Source: Pseudomonas zanjanensis (GTDB lineage: Bacteria > Pseudomonadota > Gammaproteobacteria > Pseudomonadales > Pseudomonadaceae). From it: a stretch of DNA of 64,000 nt. The DNA lies in NCBI RefSeq assembly GCF_014268745.2, contig NZ_JABWRB020000001.1, positions 1,550,001-1,614,000 on the forward strand. Reading direction: 5' to 3'. The stretch's first letter is position 1. Each line of letters opens with the position of its first letter. Position numbers and translations under genes: made by a program. The notes below the pieces were generated by a model, which saw only the letters and a program-made list of their open reading frames with translations, had not been told where the DNA came from and did no database searches. Positions 7,827-16,500 of the stretch are shown piece by piece.

Positions 7827-9548
7827 ATGGGGTTTCTACTCGATCCGCGTCATGACATCGATGCTGCCTTGCTGAGCTACCGCCGGGTGTTCTGGGCCCT
7901 GGCGCTGTTCAGTGGCGTGATAAATCTGCTGGTGTTGGTGCCGTCGCTGTACATGATGCAGGTCTACGACCGGGTCCTCACCAGCCGTAACGAAACCACC
8001 TTGTTCATGCTCACCTTGATGGCCCTGGGACTGTTCATGTTCAGTGCCCTGATCGAGTGGGTGCGCGGCGAGGTGATGATTCGCATGAGCGCGGGGCTGG
8101 ACGATGCCTTGGGCGAGCGGGTTTTCGACGCCGCCTTCGCCCGCAGCCTGCGGGAACACAACGCTAACCCGGCGCAGGTGCTCACTGACCTGGCGACACT
8201 GCGGCAGTTGATCACCGGGCAGGGCCTGATCGCGCTGCTCGACGCGCCCTGGCTGCCGATCTTCCTGCTGGTGGCGTTCATCTTCCATCCCTGGTTCGGC
8301 GTGCTGACGCTGGTGCTCGCCCTGGTGCTGATCGGCTTGGCGCTGTGGGGCGAACTGGCGACACGTACGCGCCTGGGCGAAGCCAATCGCCTGGGGGTGC
8401 AGTCGTCAATCTATGTCAACAGCACGTTGCACAACGCTGAAGTCATCCAGGCCCTGGGCATGCTCGGGCCGTTGCGCCAGCGCTGGAGCCTGTTGCAGCA
8501 GCGCATCATTGCCGCCCAGGCCCATGCCAGCGACCGCGGTGCGCGCATCACCTCGGCGACGCGTTTCGTGCGGATTTCCGGACAATCCCTGGCCCTCGGG
8601 CTGGGGGCCTTGCTGGTACTGGAAGGCCAACTGTCGGCGGGCATGATGATTGCGATGTCGCTGTTGCTGGGGCGAGCCCTGGCGCCGGTGGAAATCGCCA
8701 TCGGCTCGTGGAAGCAATTCAATTCCGGGCGCCAGAGCTACCAGCGCCTGAACCAACTGTTGGCGCAGCACCCTCGTGATCGCTTGCGCATGCCATTGCC
8801 GCCGCCCACCGGGGCGGTGCGCCTGGAGCAGTTGTATGTCGGCCCGCCGGGGGCTTCGCAACCGATCCTGCGCGGGATCAATTTCAGCCTCGCCAAGGGC
8901 GACGTGCTGGCCGTGGTCGGGCCCAGTGCCAGTGGCAAATCGACCCTGGCCCGCGCCCTGGTCGGGGTCTGGCCGGCCATGGGCGGGTCGGTGCGCCTGG
9001 ACGATGCCGAGATCAGCCAGTGGTCCCACGACGCCCTGGGCCCGCACCTCGGCTACCTGCCCCAGGACATCGAGTTGTTCGACGGCACGGTCGCCGACAA
9101 CATCGCCCGTTTCGGTGAGCAGGACGCCGACCAGATCATCGCTGCCGGACGGCATGCCGGTATCCACGAAATGATCCTGCGGTTTCCCAAGGGCTACGAC
9201 ACGCCGCTGGGCCCCGGCGGGCTTGGCTTGTCCGGTGGGCAGAAACAACGCCTGGGCCTGGCGCGCGCGCTCTACGGAAGGCCCTCGCTGATCGTGCTCG
9301 ATGAACCCAACTCCAATCTCGATGACGCCGGCGAGCTGGCGCTGGTCCAAGCCATCAGTGCCCTCAAGGCGGCCGGCAGCACTGTGGTCTTGATCACGCA
9401 TCGGCCCAGTGTGCTGGCGGTGGTCGATCACATCCTCGTGTTGAAGGACGGGACTCAACAAGCGTTCGGCCCTCGGGACCGGGTGCTCAAGGCACTGATG
9501 CCGGGGCCGCGACCGGCCGCGGTCCGGGAGGCGGGCGGCGATGCGTGA
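7827..9548 (+). CDS. Type I secretion ABC transporter (PrtD/AprD family)
   Basis: From the ATG at 7827 (MGFLLDPRHDIDAALLSYRR) the protein is 573 residues, the usual length for PrtD/AprD exporters. It has an N-terminal six-helix exporter domain (VYDRVLTSRNETTLFMLTL is typical) and a C-terminal nucleotide-binding domain. The latter shows Walker A GPSASGKST at about 366, the Q-loop region LPQDIELFDGTV, signature LSGGQKQRLGLARAL, Walker B LIVLDEPNS and the switch His in LITHRPS. It drives ATP-dependent export of RTX proteins directly across both membranes. It overlaps the next gene by 8 bp. The substrate is most likely the convergently encoded RTX epimerase. The ribosome site before 7827 is weak, so a start inside the upstream open stretch (from 7680) remains possible. 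Confidence 0.9.
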   Translation: MGFLLDPRHDIDAALLSYRRVFWALALFSGVINLLVLVPSLYMMQVYDRVLTSRNETTLFMLTLMALGLFMFSALIEWVRGEVMIRMSAGLDDALGERVFDAAFARSLREHNANPAQVLTDLATLRQLITGQGLIALLDAPWLPIFLLVAFIFHPWFGVLTLVLALVLIGLALWGELATRTRLGEANRLGVQSSIYVNSTLHNAEVIQALGMLGPLRQRWSLLQQRIIAAQAHASDRGARITSATRFVRISGQSLALGLGALLVLEGQLSAGMMIAMSLLLGRALAPVEIAIGSWKQFNSGRQSYQRLNQLLAQHPRDRLRMPLPPPTGAVRLEQLYVGPPGASQPILRGINFSLAKGDVLAVVGPSASGKSTLARALVGVWPAMGGSVRLDDAEISQWSHDALGPHLGYLPQDIELFDGTVADNIARFGEQDADQIIAAGRHAGIHEMILRFPKGYDTPLGPGGLGLSGGQKQRLGLARALYGRPSLIVLDEPNSNLDDAGELALVQAISALKAAGSTVVLITHRPSVLAVVDHILVLKDGTQQAFGPRDRVLKALMPGPRPAAVREAGGDA

Positions 9549-10911
9549 TCTGATCCCTGAGGCACAGACCTACAGCGAGCAGGGGCTGAGCGTGCGCGGC
9601 ACCACGACACTACCCAGCGCTCGGACTGATGCCGGGAATGCGGCGCGTTATGGCGTGGGATTCCTGGTCCTGACGCTGGGCGGTTTCCTGCTCTGGGCCT
9701 GCCTGGCGCCACTCGACCAGGGAGTGGTGGGCAGCGGCACCGTGGTGGTGGCGGGGGAGCGCAAGGCGGTGCAGTCGTTGGTCGGCGGAGTGGTGGAAAA
9801 GCTGCTGGTGAGCGATGGCGACCGGGTTACCCAGGGGCAATTGCTCGTGCAACTGAACACGGTGCAAGCGCAGTCGCAACTGGACGTGACGCTGGGCAAG
9901 CTGCTCAACGATCGCAGCATCGAGGCGCGCCTGATTGCCGAGCGCCTGGGCAGCGCCGAGATCCAATGGCCTGCGCAGCTGCTGGCGCGCGCCGACGAGC
10001 CACGAGTGAAGGCGGCCATGGCCTTGCAGAGTCAGTTGTTCATCACACGTCGTGCGGAGCTGGGCAGCCGCTTGCAGATCATCGAGCACGAAGTCGCGGC
10101 GTTGCAGCAACAGTTGCTGGGCTACGAAGGCGTCAAGCGCAACTACGACGCGCAGATGCGTTTTCAGCAGCAGGAGCTTGAAGGCCTGCGTGACCTGGCC
10201 CGGGAAGGCTACGTTCCGCGCAACAAACTGTTCGAGGCCGAGCGCAACGCGGCCCAGTTGGCGGGGCAGATCGCCTCCGGCGTGGGGGATGTCGGCAGGA
10301 CCCGCCAGGCGATCAACGAAAGCCGGCTCAAGGCCTTGCAGGCGCAGCAGGAATTTCGCCGCGATGCCGAGACGCAGCTCAGCGAGGTCTCGGCCGAGGC
10401 GGCCGGTTATGCCGATCAGATCCGGGCCTTGCAGTTCGAAGTCGACAACGGTGCGATCCGCGCACCGGTGGCCGGGCAGGTAATGGACGTGAGCATTCAT
10501 ACGGTCGGCGGCGTGGCGCAGGCTGGCCAGACCCTGATGCAAGTGGTGCCGCTGGATGCGCCGATGGCGATCACCGCCCGCTTCGAGCCGCTGATGGCCA
10601 ACAAACTGCGCCCGGGCCTGCCGGTGCACGTGCATTTCACCGCGCTGCAACGGGTGGATACGCCGACGGTCACCGGCACCGTGACGACCGTGTCGGCCGA
10701 CCAACTGATCGACGAGCAGACGCACCTACCGTACTTCTCCGCCAAGGTCGAGATTCCCGCCGACACCGTGGCCGCGTTGCAAAGCGCCGGCCTGCTGGTG
10801 CGCCCCGGCATGCTCGCCGATGTCACGGTGGTGACGGGCGAACGCACCTTGATGAATTACCTGATGAAACCGTTGCGTGAACGCTTGCTGGCAGCCTTCA
10901 AGGAGGAATGA
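9541..10911 (+). CDS. Type I secretion membrane-fusion protein (HlyD/PrtE family)
   Basis: The product is 456 residues: a short cytoplasmic N-terminus, one membrane helix (about 37-57, GFLVLTLGGFLLWACLA), then a periplasmic part. A lipoyl half-motif (AVQSLVGGVVEKLLVSDGD) precedes long helical hairpins (about 110-300), and a second lipoyl half (NGAIRAPVAGQVMDV) leads to a C-terminal beta region ending VVTGERTLMNYLMKPLRER, which is the family signature end. It links the ABC exporter to the outer-membrane channel. Its ATG lies inside the end of the transporter gene after a GGAGG site, indicating coupled translation. Confidence 0.92.
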   Translation: MRDLIPEAQTYSEQGLSVRGTTTLPSARTDAGNAARYGVGFLVLTLGGFLLWACLAPLDQGVVGSGTVVVAGERKAVQSLVGGVVEKLLVSDGDRVTQGQLLVQLNTVQAQSQLDVTLGKLLNDRSIEARLIAERLGSAEIQWPAQLLARADEPRVKAAMALQSQLFITRRAELGSRLQIIEHEVAALQQQLLGYEGVKRNYDAQMRFQQQELEGLRDLAREGYVPRNKLFEAERNAAQLAGQIASGVGDVGRTRQAINESRLKALQAQQEFRRDAETQLSEVSAEAAGYADQIRALQFEVDNGAIRAPVAGQVMDVSIHTVGGVAQAGQTLMQVVPLDAPMAITARFEPLMANKLRPGLPVHVHFTALQRVDTPTVTGTVTTVSADQLIDEQTHLPYFSAKVEIPADTVAALQSAGLLVRPGMLADVTVVTGERTLMNYLMKPLRERLLAAFKEE

Positions 10912-10913
10912 GC

Positions 10914-12263
10914 ATGGTCGACCGTTGCCGCTCTTGCGTGCGTGTACTGCTAAGCCTGTGGACCGGTTGGATGGTGCTCAGTCCTGTGTGGGCCGCGGAG
11001 AGTGGCTTGAGCCTCACCGCCGCCTACGATGCCTCGCGCCTCAACGATCCGACCGTGCAAGCGGCGGCCCACGCCTTTGAAGCCTCGCGGCATGAGGAGG
11101 ACATCGGTCGCGGCGGCCTCTATCCGCAAGTCTCGCTGTCCTCGCGTTATGGCTACGGTGGGCGGACCGACGGCGGCGACGACAGCAGTTACGTCAACAG
11201 CAATGATTACCAGGCGAACAACGTCACCCTGGCGGCGCAACAACCGCTCTACGACAAGGCCCGCTGGGCGGCGTACCAAGAGGGCAAGGCGCGGGGAAAA
11301 CTGGGCACCCAGGTGTTCGACGTGGCCGGCCAGACCTTGTATGACCGAGTGGCGAAGGGGTATTTCGACGTCGCCCGGGCCGAGAACGAGATCAAGCTGA
11401 TCCAGCAGCAGAAGGCGGCGATCCAAGGCTTGGTCATCCAGAGCAAAAAGCTTTATGAGGGCGGCCAGGGGGCGATTACCGATATCGACGAAGCCCAGGC
11501 GCGGCTCGACCTGGTGCAGGCCCAGGAAGCCGAAGCCCAGGCCCGTCGCGTGGCGGCATTGCGGGCGTTGTCCGGGCGGGCCAGTGTGCCCATCGATGAC
11601 ATCCTGCCGATGCGCGAGGAACTGGCCGCCGGTAGCCCGATCCCGCCGGAGCAGGACTTGCCATACTGGACCGCGATTGCCCGCCAGGCCAGCCCCGAGC
11701 TGGCCGCTCGGCTGGCAGCGGTGAAAGTCGCCGAGGCCCAGGCCGACAGTCAGCGTGCTGGTCATTATCCGACGTTGTCATTGACCACTCAGTTGACCCG
11801 CCGTGAAACCCGTCAATACCAGGAACTCGACCCGCGCCAGGACACCTATTATGTGGGCGTGCAGTTGGACATTCCGCTGTACCGCGGCGGGGCGGTACGG
11901 GCCTCGGTGGCCAAGGCCGAAGCGCAACTGGCGGGTGCGCAGTCTGACTACGACGTGCAGCGCCAGCAGCTGGCCGAGGACATCGAGGCCGATTACCTGG
12001 GCGTCGTCGCCGGGTTCGCCAAGAGCAAGGCCATGCAGCGGGCGGTGGAGTCAAACCAGCGAGCGCTGACCTCGACGGAAAAAGGCTTCCAGGGCGGGGT
12101 GCGTTCCACGGTGGATATCCTTGACGCCCAGCAGCGACTGTTCCAGGCCCGCCGGGACCTGCTCAACACCAAGCTCGACATGCTGCAAAGCTATGTGAGC
12201 CTGCACACCCACACCGGCCAGATGAACCGCGCAGTGCTGGAGCAGGTGCAAAGCCTGTTCTAG
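10914..12263 (+). CDS. Type I secretion outer-membrane channel (TolC/PrtF/AprF family)
   Basis: A Sec signal peptide ends at about VWA|AES, followed by a TolC-type body of two repeated helical/strand units (SLTAAYDASRLNDPTVQAA, QPLYDKARWAAYQEGKA, IPLYRGGAVRASVAKAEAQL, GGVRSTVDILDAQQ). It forms the outer-membrane exit duct of the exporter. Two ATGs are possible, at 10908 and 10914. The strong aggagg site at 10901-10906 is only one base before the first ATG but seven bases before the second, so 10914 is preferred. The preceding gene ends at 10911, giving tight coupling. Length (449 residues) is normal. Confidence 0.9.
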   Translation: MVDRCRSCVRVLLSLWTGWMVLSPVWAAESGLSLTAAYDASRLNDPTVQAAAHAFEASRHEEDIGRGGLYPQVSLSSRYGYGGRTDGGDDSSYVNSNDYQANNVTLAAQQPLYDKARWAAYQEGKARGKLGTQVFDVAGQTLYDRVAKGYFDVARAENEIKLIQQQKAAIQGLVIQSKKLYEGGQGAITDIDEAQARLDLVQAQEAEAQARRVAALRALSGRASVPIDDILPMREELAAGSPIPPEQDLPYWTAIARQASPELAARLAAVKVAEAQADSQRAGHYPTLSLTTQLTRRETRQYQELDPRQDTYYVGVQLDIPLYRGGAVRASVAKAEAQLAGAQSDYDVQRQQLAEDIEADYLGVVAGFAKSKAMQRAVESNQRALTSTEKGFQGGVRSTVDILDAQQRLFQARRDLLNTKLDMLQSYVSLHTHTGQMNRAVLEQVQSLF

Positions 12264-12287
12264 ACAAGCCTGGGTTCAAGTTTGCGC

Positions 12288-13487
12288 ATCCCTGTGGTTG
12301 CCTGGATTTTCCTGGCACCACAAAACCCCTGTGGGAGCGAGCCTGCTCGCGAAAGCGGTGTGTCAGTCAGCATCCCTGTTGGATGTGCCGACGCCTTCGC
12401 GAGCAGGCTCGCTCCCACAGTTTTGATCTGCGGTTGCCCTGGGTTTTTCTGGCACAGCAGGGCTTCCACAGTTTTGATCTGTGGTTGACCTGGATTTTTC
12501 AGGCACAGCAGGGCCCCTGTGGTTGACCTGGATTTTTCAGGCACAACACGACTCCTGTGGGAGCGGGCTTGCTCGCGAAAGCGGTGTGTCAGTCAACATC
12601 CCTGTTGGATGTACCGACGCCTTCGCGAGCAAGCCCGCTCCCACATTTTTGATCTGCGGTTGTGAGCTGGATTTTCCTGGCATCACAAAGTCCCTGTGGG
12701 AGCGAGCCTGCTCGCGAAAGCGGTGGGTCAGCATCCCTGTTGGATGTGCCGGCGCCTTCGCGAGCAGGCTCGCTCCCACATTTTTGATCTGCGGTTGACC
12801 TGGATTTTCCTGGCATCACAAAGTCCCTGTGGGAGCGAGCCTGCTCGCGAAAGCGGTGTGTCAGTCAGCATCCCTGTTGGATGTACCGGCGCCTTCGCGA
12901 GCAGGCTCGCTCCCACATTTTTGATCTGCGGTTGACCTGGATTTTCCTGGCATCACAAAGTCCCTGTGGGAGCGAGCCTGCTCGCGAAGGCGGTGTGTCA
13001 GTCAACATCCCTGTTGGATGTACCGACGCCTTCGCGAACAAGCCCGCTCCCACAGTTTTGATCTGCGGTTGACCTGGATTTTCCTGGCATCACAAAGTCC
13101 TGTGGGAGCGGGCTTGCTCGCGAAAGCGGTGTGTCAGTCAACATCCCTGTTGGATGTGCCGGCGCCTTCGCGAGCAAGCCCGCTCCCACATTTTTGATCT
13201 GCGGTTGACCTGGATTTTCCTGGCATCACAAAGTCCCTGTGGGAGCGAGCCTGCTCGCGAAAGCGGTGTGTCAGTCAACATCCCTGTTGGATGTGCCGGC
13301 GCCTTCGCGAGCAAGCCCGCTCCCACAGTTTGATCTGCGGTTGACCTGGATTTTCCTGGCATCACAAAGTCCCTGTGGGAGCGAGCTTGCTCGCGAAAGC
13401 GGTGTGTCAGTCAACATCCCTGTTGGATGTACCGACGCCTTCGCGAACAAGCCCGCTCCCACAGTTTTGATCTGCGGTTGTCTTGGG
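12288..13487. repeat. Tandem BIME array: eight REP pairs, mostly on a ~137-bp period
   Basis: Eight copies of an inverted REP pair begin near 12330, 12556, 12695, 12827, 12964, 13101, 13238 and 13374. From the fourth copy on the spacing is 137, 137, 137 and 136 bp. Each unit is: arm tgtgggagcgagcctgctcg, a middle with gtgtcagtcaacatccctg, the complementary arm, then a conserved linker (tttgatctgcggttgacctg ... cctggcatcacaaagtccc). Linker and palindrome are amplified together. The first interval (226 bp) holds extra short linker copies without palindromes. The array fills the whole gap between the convergent secretion operon and the epimerase gene. Confidence 0.95.
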
Positions 13488-13493
13488 TTTTTC

Positions 13494-13517
13494 AGCTCAA
13501 GCCCCCCCCGGAGGGGG
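13494..13517 (-). terminator. GC-rich hairpin after the epimerase gene
   Basis: An inverted repeat of aagcccccccc and ggagggggctt lies just past the stop of the minus-strand RTX gene. In the minus direction it is followed by a short A-rich rather than T-rich stretch, so it is a hairpin terminator candidate rather than a textbook one. It could serve both converging transcripts. Confidence 0.55.
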
Positions 13518-13523
13518 CTTGGG

Positions 13524-16500
13524 TCAGGCAGTGAAGTCGCTGGCGTGCAGCTCCTTGACGCCGACCAGTTCGAATTCGAACTCGGGGGTGGCGTCGGCGT
13601 TGGTACTGCCGGAGAGGACGCCATCGACGAAGCGCAACTGGCCGGTGGCATTGCTGGCGTCGAAGGCGTTACTGCCGATGAACGTGAAGGCATCGACCCC
13701 GGCGTTCAGTGGGTTGGCGTCCAGGTCGGTGAGGTCCAACTTGTCGAACTCGGCACTCTTGAAACCACTGATCACATCGCGCAAAGCCCCGACGCCCATG
13801 TCCGACAGCGCACCAAACGCGTAGGTGTCCGCGCCGGTGCCGCCGGTGAGGTTGTCGGTGCCTGCGCCGCCGATCAAGCGGTCATCGCCCGAACCGCCCA
13901 CCAACGTATCGTTGCCGGCCCCGCCGTCGAGGACGTTTGCCGCACTGTTCCCCGACAGCGTGTCGGCGGAGGCGCTGCCTTCCAGGTTCTCGATGAATTT
14001 CAAGGTGTCGAGCCCGGAGCCCACGGTGTTCTGCTGCGCCGACGTCGAGAGGTTGACGGTCACGCCGGACAGTGCCCGTTCATAGCTCGCCGTATCCATG
14101 CCATCGCGTCCATCCAGGACATTGTTGCCGGCACTGGCGAACAACGTATTGTCCAAGGCGTTGCCGGTGCCATTGGCGGCGCCGGGGCTATCGACATACA
14201 AGTTCTCGACGTTACTGCCCAAGGTGTAGGCCGCCAGGCTGCTGTGCACGCTGTCGATCCCGCCGGTCACTGCGTTGGTGCTGGTCTCGATCACGCTGTC
14301 GTCGGCATTGTCGACAAAATACGTGTCGTTGCCATCGCCGCCGCTCATGCTGTCGGCCCCGGCGGCGCCGTCGATCACGTTGTTGGCGACATTGCCAGTG
14401 ATGAAGTTGCGCCGTTCGTTGCCGGTGCCGTCGATGTCCGACACGCCGGTGAGCACCAGGTTCTCGAGATTGGCCCCCAGCGTCCAACTGACCGAGGCTT
14501 GCACCGTATCGATCTGCGCGGTGGAGGTGTTGGTTTCCACCACGCTGTCGAACGCATTGTCGACCACGTAGATGTCGTTGCCATCGCCACCGGTCAAGGT
14601 GTCGGCGCCCAAGTCGCCATTCAGGGTGTCGTTGCCCGCACTGCCCACCAGGGTGTCGTCCTGGTCGGTGCCGGCGATCATCCCGCCCTGGTTCTGGCCT
14701 TTGTTGAAGATGTCCTGCACGCTGTTATTGTCGTCGGGGTTGCCCTGGAAGCCGAGGTCATTGGCAATGTAGTCCGCCAGGCGTTGGCCGACGATCTCCG
14801 CCGATTCCTCGTGCAGGTGCCAGACGTCATCGGGATACACCAGCGGATCGACTTCATAGCGCAACGGCAGGTCGGTGTAGTCCACCGCCAGCTTGACGTC
14901 GGCGCGTTCGGCGGCCATGGCCTCCTGGGCGGCGCGGACATAACCGACGCCCTCGACGATGGCGGCGATTTTCTCTTCCGAATAACCCCGGGCCCGGGCC
15001 GCGTCCTCTGAGTAATGACCGGTTTCCATCAGGTACACGCTGAAGTTGCCGAACTGGGCATGCAGGTAGTCGAATACCTTCAAGGTCGCGGCCTTGTACG
15101 CCGCCGCCGCTGCGGCCTTGTCCGTGGCACGGGCGATTTCCTGGGCGGCTTCTTCACCCTGGCCCCAGATGATGCCCATGGTGACGTTATCGATCGACTG
15201 CAGTTCGGTGCGCTGGTCGCGCAGCAATGTCACCGCGCGCAACAGTGCCGCCCCGGGTTGGTTGGTGTCGGTCAACCACCAGCACAGCTTGAGTTCCTCG
15301 GCGCTGAGGGTGGACAGGCCGTTGACCGTGCTACCGCCCACCGCGATGTCGATGCCGTTGCCATCGGCATCGTTGAACTGGCTGCGCACGTCGTAGGTGG
15401 TGTAGCGGTTGAGGTCGTTGACCAGCATCGAAGTGCCGGATTGATCATCGTCCTCGCTCATGCGCAACAGACGTGCGTTGGATTGACCCAGGGTTGGCAG
15501 GTAGAGAATATCCTGCTGGGCGCGCTCGGCGAAGACGAAGTCGTTGGCGGTAAGGGTGTTTAGGTAGTTGCCGTTGAGGGCGATCTCGAAGCGATTGCCA
15601 TCGGCGTCGGCTTCGGCGGACTTGACGTAGGTCTTGTCGCCGGCGGCGTTGAGAGTCATGTACAAGGTGCTGTTGGTGCCGTCGCCGAGACCAAGAAAAC
15701 CCAACCCGGAGACGTCGATTTTGTCGACGCCGGCTGTGAAATCGTAAATCGTGTCGGTGGCCGTGACACCGCCGGTGTCGTAGTCGCGGTAGCTGTCGGA
15801 CAGGTTGCTGTAGCGAAACGTGTCGGCGCCATCACCGCCGTACAGCGAGTCGCGTCCGGCACCGCCATCGACGATATCCGCACCGGTGCCGGCCTTGATC
15901 GTGTCGTTGCCGCCAAGCCCGAGGATCAGGTCGGCGCCCGTCGTGCCATTGAGTGTCTCGGCGTTGGCGGTGCCAGTGATGGTGTTGGCGGGCGCATCGG
16001 CGACCACCAGGGTGAAGTTGTCGCTGACCGAGGCGCCTGACGGATCGGTGGCCTTGACCAAGACGTCGTAGTTGCCCGCCGCGGTACTGGTGGGCGTGCC
16101 GCTGAAGGTCAGGTTGGTGGCATTGAAACTCAGCCAGGCGGGCAGGGCGTTGCCGTTGGCGAGGGTTGCGGTGTAGGTCAGCACATCCTGGTTGGCGTCG
16201 CTGAAGCTGTTGCTGGCCACGGTGTATTTGAACGGCGTGCTCTCACTGGCGTTCTGGTCCAGGAGCGGGGTGACCACCACGGGCGCCACATTGGTGGGGG
16301 TGCCTTGGTCGGCGAAGACGAAGTGACTGGCCGTCAGGCTGCTGACGAAGTTGCCCGCCATGGAAATCTCGAACCGGTTGCCGTTGGCATCCACCGTCAG
16401 GTCCTTGAGGTAGGTGCGGTTGGTCGACGAACTGTAGGTGACCTGCAGGGTACCGTTGAGCCCGTTGCCCAAGCCCGTGTAGCCGAGCGCGGAAACGTCG

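Noticed and set aside
12288-13487. CRISPR array
   Set aside because: The repeats are ~137 bp with long inverted REP arms and conserved linkers, there are no unique ~32-bp spacers, and no cas genes are nearby.
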